Shown in pieces: positions 62,278 through 64,000 of a DNA stretch of 64,000 bases. Made by a program: the position numbers and the translations under genes. The stretch's first letter is position 1, and every line of letters starts with the position of its first letter. The notes beneath the pieces were generated by a model. The model was not told the origin of the DNA, made no database searches, and worked only from the letters and a program-made list of their open reading frames with translations. Source of the DNA: Aphelenchoides besseyi (Eukaryota > Nematoda > Chromadorea > Rhabditida > Aphelenchoididae); NCBI GenBank assembly GCA_024699855.1, contig JAMPIQ010000001.1, forward strand, positions 620,001 to 684,000, read 5' to 3'.

Positions 62278-62707
62278 ATGAGCGACGAAGAGGATGAGGT
62301 TCCGAACAAGAAGATGGCAACGCGTTTTTCCTCCACAGTTTTGCAGTTGAAGTTCATGAAAGCAACGGCAAATGAATTGGAGAAAGAGAAGAAGAGAACT
62401 CGACCACAGAGATTCAACGGTAAACAAATTCATCCGACCGTTTTGAAGCCCGACGATAGTCCGGTTGTGTAGGTTGAAATCGACCTTTTTCTTAGCTCAG
62501 AGATTTAGGGACATGAACGGAGTAACACGGGAAGAGCGATTCACGAGGTTGGAGAAACTGAATTTTGGTCGATTTTCGTTTCGTGGACAGAATCTGGAAG
62601 TTGAAGTGAGTTGTCACCTTTTACTCTTTGAAATTAATGAACGTGTTTAGAAGATGATGGCAATTCAAGAACAGAAGAATCGGAAACGTAAACACGTAAA
62701 ATCGTAG
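62278..62707 (+). CDS. MPHOSPH6: M-phase phosphoprotein 6 (exosome cofactor)
   Basis: Three exons: 62278-62463, 62501-62605, 62651-62707, in phase, 115 residues. TRFSSTVLQLKFMKATANE near the N-terminus and LEKLNFGRFSFRGQNLEVEKMM in the middle match the two conserved motifs of MPP6 (human: LLRMKFMQR and YGRMSFRGFNPEVEKL). The tail EQKNRKRKHVKS is basic. MPP6 is a nuclear RNA-binding protein that tethers the Rrp6 exosome and the MTR4 helicase for 5.8S rRNA maturation. Human MPHOSPH6 is 160 residues; this one lacks the acidic C-terminal extension. The start is preceded by TTTCAGCATC, a likely spliced-leader or 5' UTR acceptor. The first intron is chosen to begin after CCG because that keeps the frame into RFRDMNG. 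Confidence 0.85.
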
Positions 62708-62838
62708 TTTAAAATTGTTATATTTTTGAAATAAACATTGAGAATCTTGAAATCGTATGTTTTTCTAGTGGTCTAATGCCTATTTCATATCTTCTTCTGC
62801 TGTCCTTAAAAGACCATCAACTATTCGCAGGCTTTTCA

Positions 62839-64000
62839 ATGCCTCCAAAACCGAGGATCATCAAAATGAAGTTCGAGGGCGTCGAACAGTCCAAAGAAGA
62901 ACAAAGCGGAAGGTTCGAAGACGAAGTTCTAAATGACATCGAAAAGGAATTGATATCGGGATTAGTTTTCGATGAGGATGGCGATTTGGTTTCCGCCAAA
63001 AGGTCATCGCAAGAAACGTCAAAACTCAAATTCGAACAAACGTTTGTACCCGATGACATTCCCTGTCCGTTTGGCACTTTCAAAGAGTTTGATTATCGTA
63101 AAAATTTTAGTTAGTGCTCTCGAAATGGAGTGTTTTCCTTGCCCAATATGTGAGAACCGAATCTTTCTAACGGCCAACGGGCTCGAAAGTCACGGCAAAG
63201 AAGTGCATCCGAACGATGTAGGCAAACTAAATGCTTTGATTGAACGAATCCAACAATTTTGGTCACCAAAAGAGCCACCAGGTGAATGGAATTCGATTAA
63301 GTATTGAAGTCGTTGTAGAGCCTGTGAAAGAGCCAATATATCAAGTCTGCGAGATTTGTGGAGTTCTAATCGATCTGTCCGTAGAGAACGCACTTCAACA
63401 ACACGAACAATATCATAACGAAAACAACGAACTACGAGAGCGATTGGATCAGAGATACGGTTCTGATTATGTGAGTTGAATTTGAGTGTTCAAATGATAA
63501 AAGTGATGATTTCAGGTGCAGAAAATGTTGGTTTGCGAAGCTTGTGATTTGTGTTTTGCAAACGAAAGATCACGCACTAAACATACGGATCAGGTTCATA
63601 CGAACAAGTGGACGGAAGTTCGACTGCCAATTAAAGGAGTTATTCAGAAGGAGGAAACTGGTGAGTAGCGAACTTTTTGATCGAACAAAAGTTTTCATAG
63701 ACAACCAGGTGCTGCACGAAGAGCTTTCGAATTCCGTGGAACCGTTGAATTACGAGCAATCCAAGTCATTTAACATTTTTCCGAGGTAATTAAAACAATG
63801 TCAATTCACGACGACAACAATTTCAGCACAATATGTCCGGTATGTCGAGAGAACTTTAGTCAAGTGAGTACAATCGCCGCTCATATGAGAAACTACCACG
63901 GTCTAATGACTTTCTCGAGTACAATCAATAATCTACCGAATGCTCCGCCGATTGGTTATGTGGTGCGAAATGGACAGATCTATTTCCATTGTTGTAATGA
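62839..64000 (+). CDS. C2H2 zinc-finger protein, 5' part only
   Basis: Continues past the window edge. The start MPPKPRIIKMKFEGVEQ is the first Met of an open exon (62839 to about 63111). An acidic N-terminal region is followed by several widely spaced C2H2 fingers. One reads CFPCPICENRIFLTANGLESHGKEVH, shown here in part as CPICENRIF..GLESHGKEVH. A second has CEICG..ALQQHEQYH, a third CEACDLCF..RTKHTDQVH, and a fourth CPVCRENFS..AAHMRNYHG. The last finger has the standard spacing. Irregular spacing and degenerate fingers recall nematode MEP-1-like or other developmental repressors, but I cannot assign the family. Introns are short and normal. It would be a nuclear DNA- or RNA-binding regulator. 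Confidence 0.7.

Noticed and set aside
1..64000. CRISPR arrays, bacterial operons, IS elements or viral genes
   Set aside because: No regular spaced repeats, ribosome-binding-site-led operons, transposase or viral signatures were seen; gene structure is eukaryotic throughout.

Overview
This is a gene-dense stretch of an animal nuclear genome, most likely a nematode. Introns are very short (mostly 40-55 bp, GT...TTTCAG/TTTTAG). Nearly every gene is a recognisable metazoan orthologue. Several products are best known as worm-type proteins: a secreted cysteine-synthase-like PLP enzyme, a stand-alone peptide-amidating lyase and an alpha-type nicotinic receptor subunit. A few start codons lie just downstream of an acceptor-like TTTCAG, as expected with spliced-leader trans-splicing. 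The phylum call is an inference from gene content; no species can be named.

Left part (1-15 kb): a two-thioredoxin-domain ER membrane protein, BBIP1 (BBSome), macoilin, a nicotinic acetylcholine receptor alpha subunit, the tiny ribosomal protein eL41, and an AP-2 transcription factor on the minus strand. A 1.4 kb intron of the AP-2 gene holds the complete proteasome deubiquitinase gene Rpn11/PSMD14 on the opposite strand.

Middle (16-40 kb): a divergent alpha-tubulin, pyruvate kinase with two alternative first-exon sets, two adjacent unknown membrane proteins, a tRNA-Thr(UGU), peptidylglycine amidating lyase, an unknown type II membrane protein, an SLC12 (NKCC-type) chloride cotransporter, and two small unknown genes. 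From 39.5 to 45 kb the sequence is almost gene-free; it holds a diverged ~95 bp non-coding repeat and one apparently broken coiled-coil gene.

Right part (45-64 kb): a secreted PLP enzyme, a 77-residue membrane protein, a CYTH-domain phosphatase/cyclase, Mediator subunit MED12, an 88-residue membrane protein, the lariat debranching enzyme DBR1 divergent from mitochondrial pyruvate carrier MPC2, MPHOSPH6, and the 5' part of a C2H2 zinc-finger gene cut by the window edge.

The most unusual signal is at splice sites. Three otherwise ordinary 41-44 bp introns, in the nicotinic receptor, SLC12 and tubulin genes, end without AG although protein homology fixes the exon joins. No prokaryotic system, CRISPR array or transposon was recognised. 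Exon coordinates were worked out by hand from open frames, splice consensus and remembered family motifs; no alignment or search was run.
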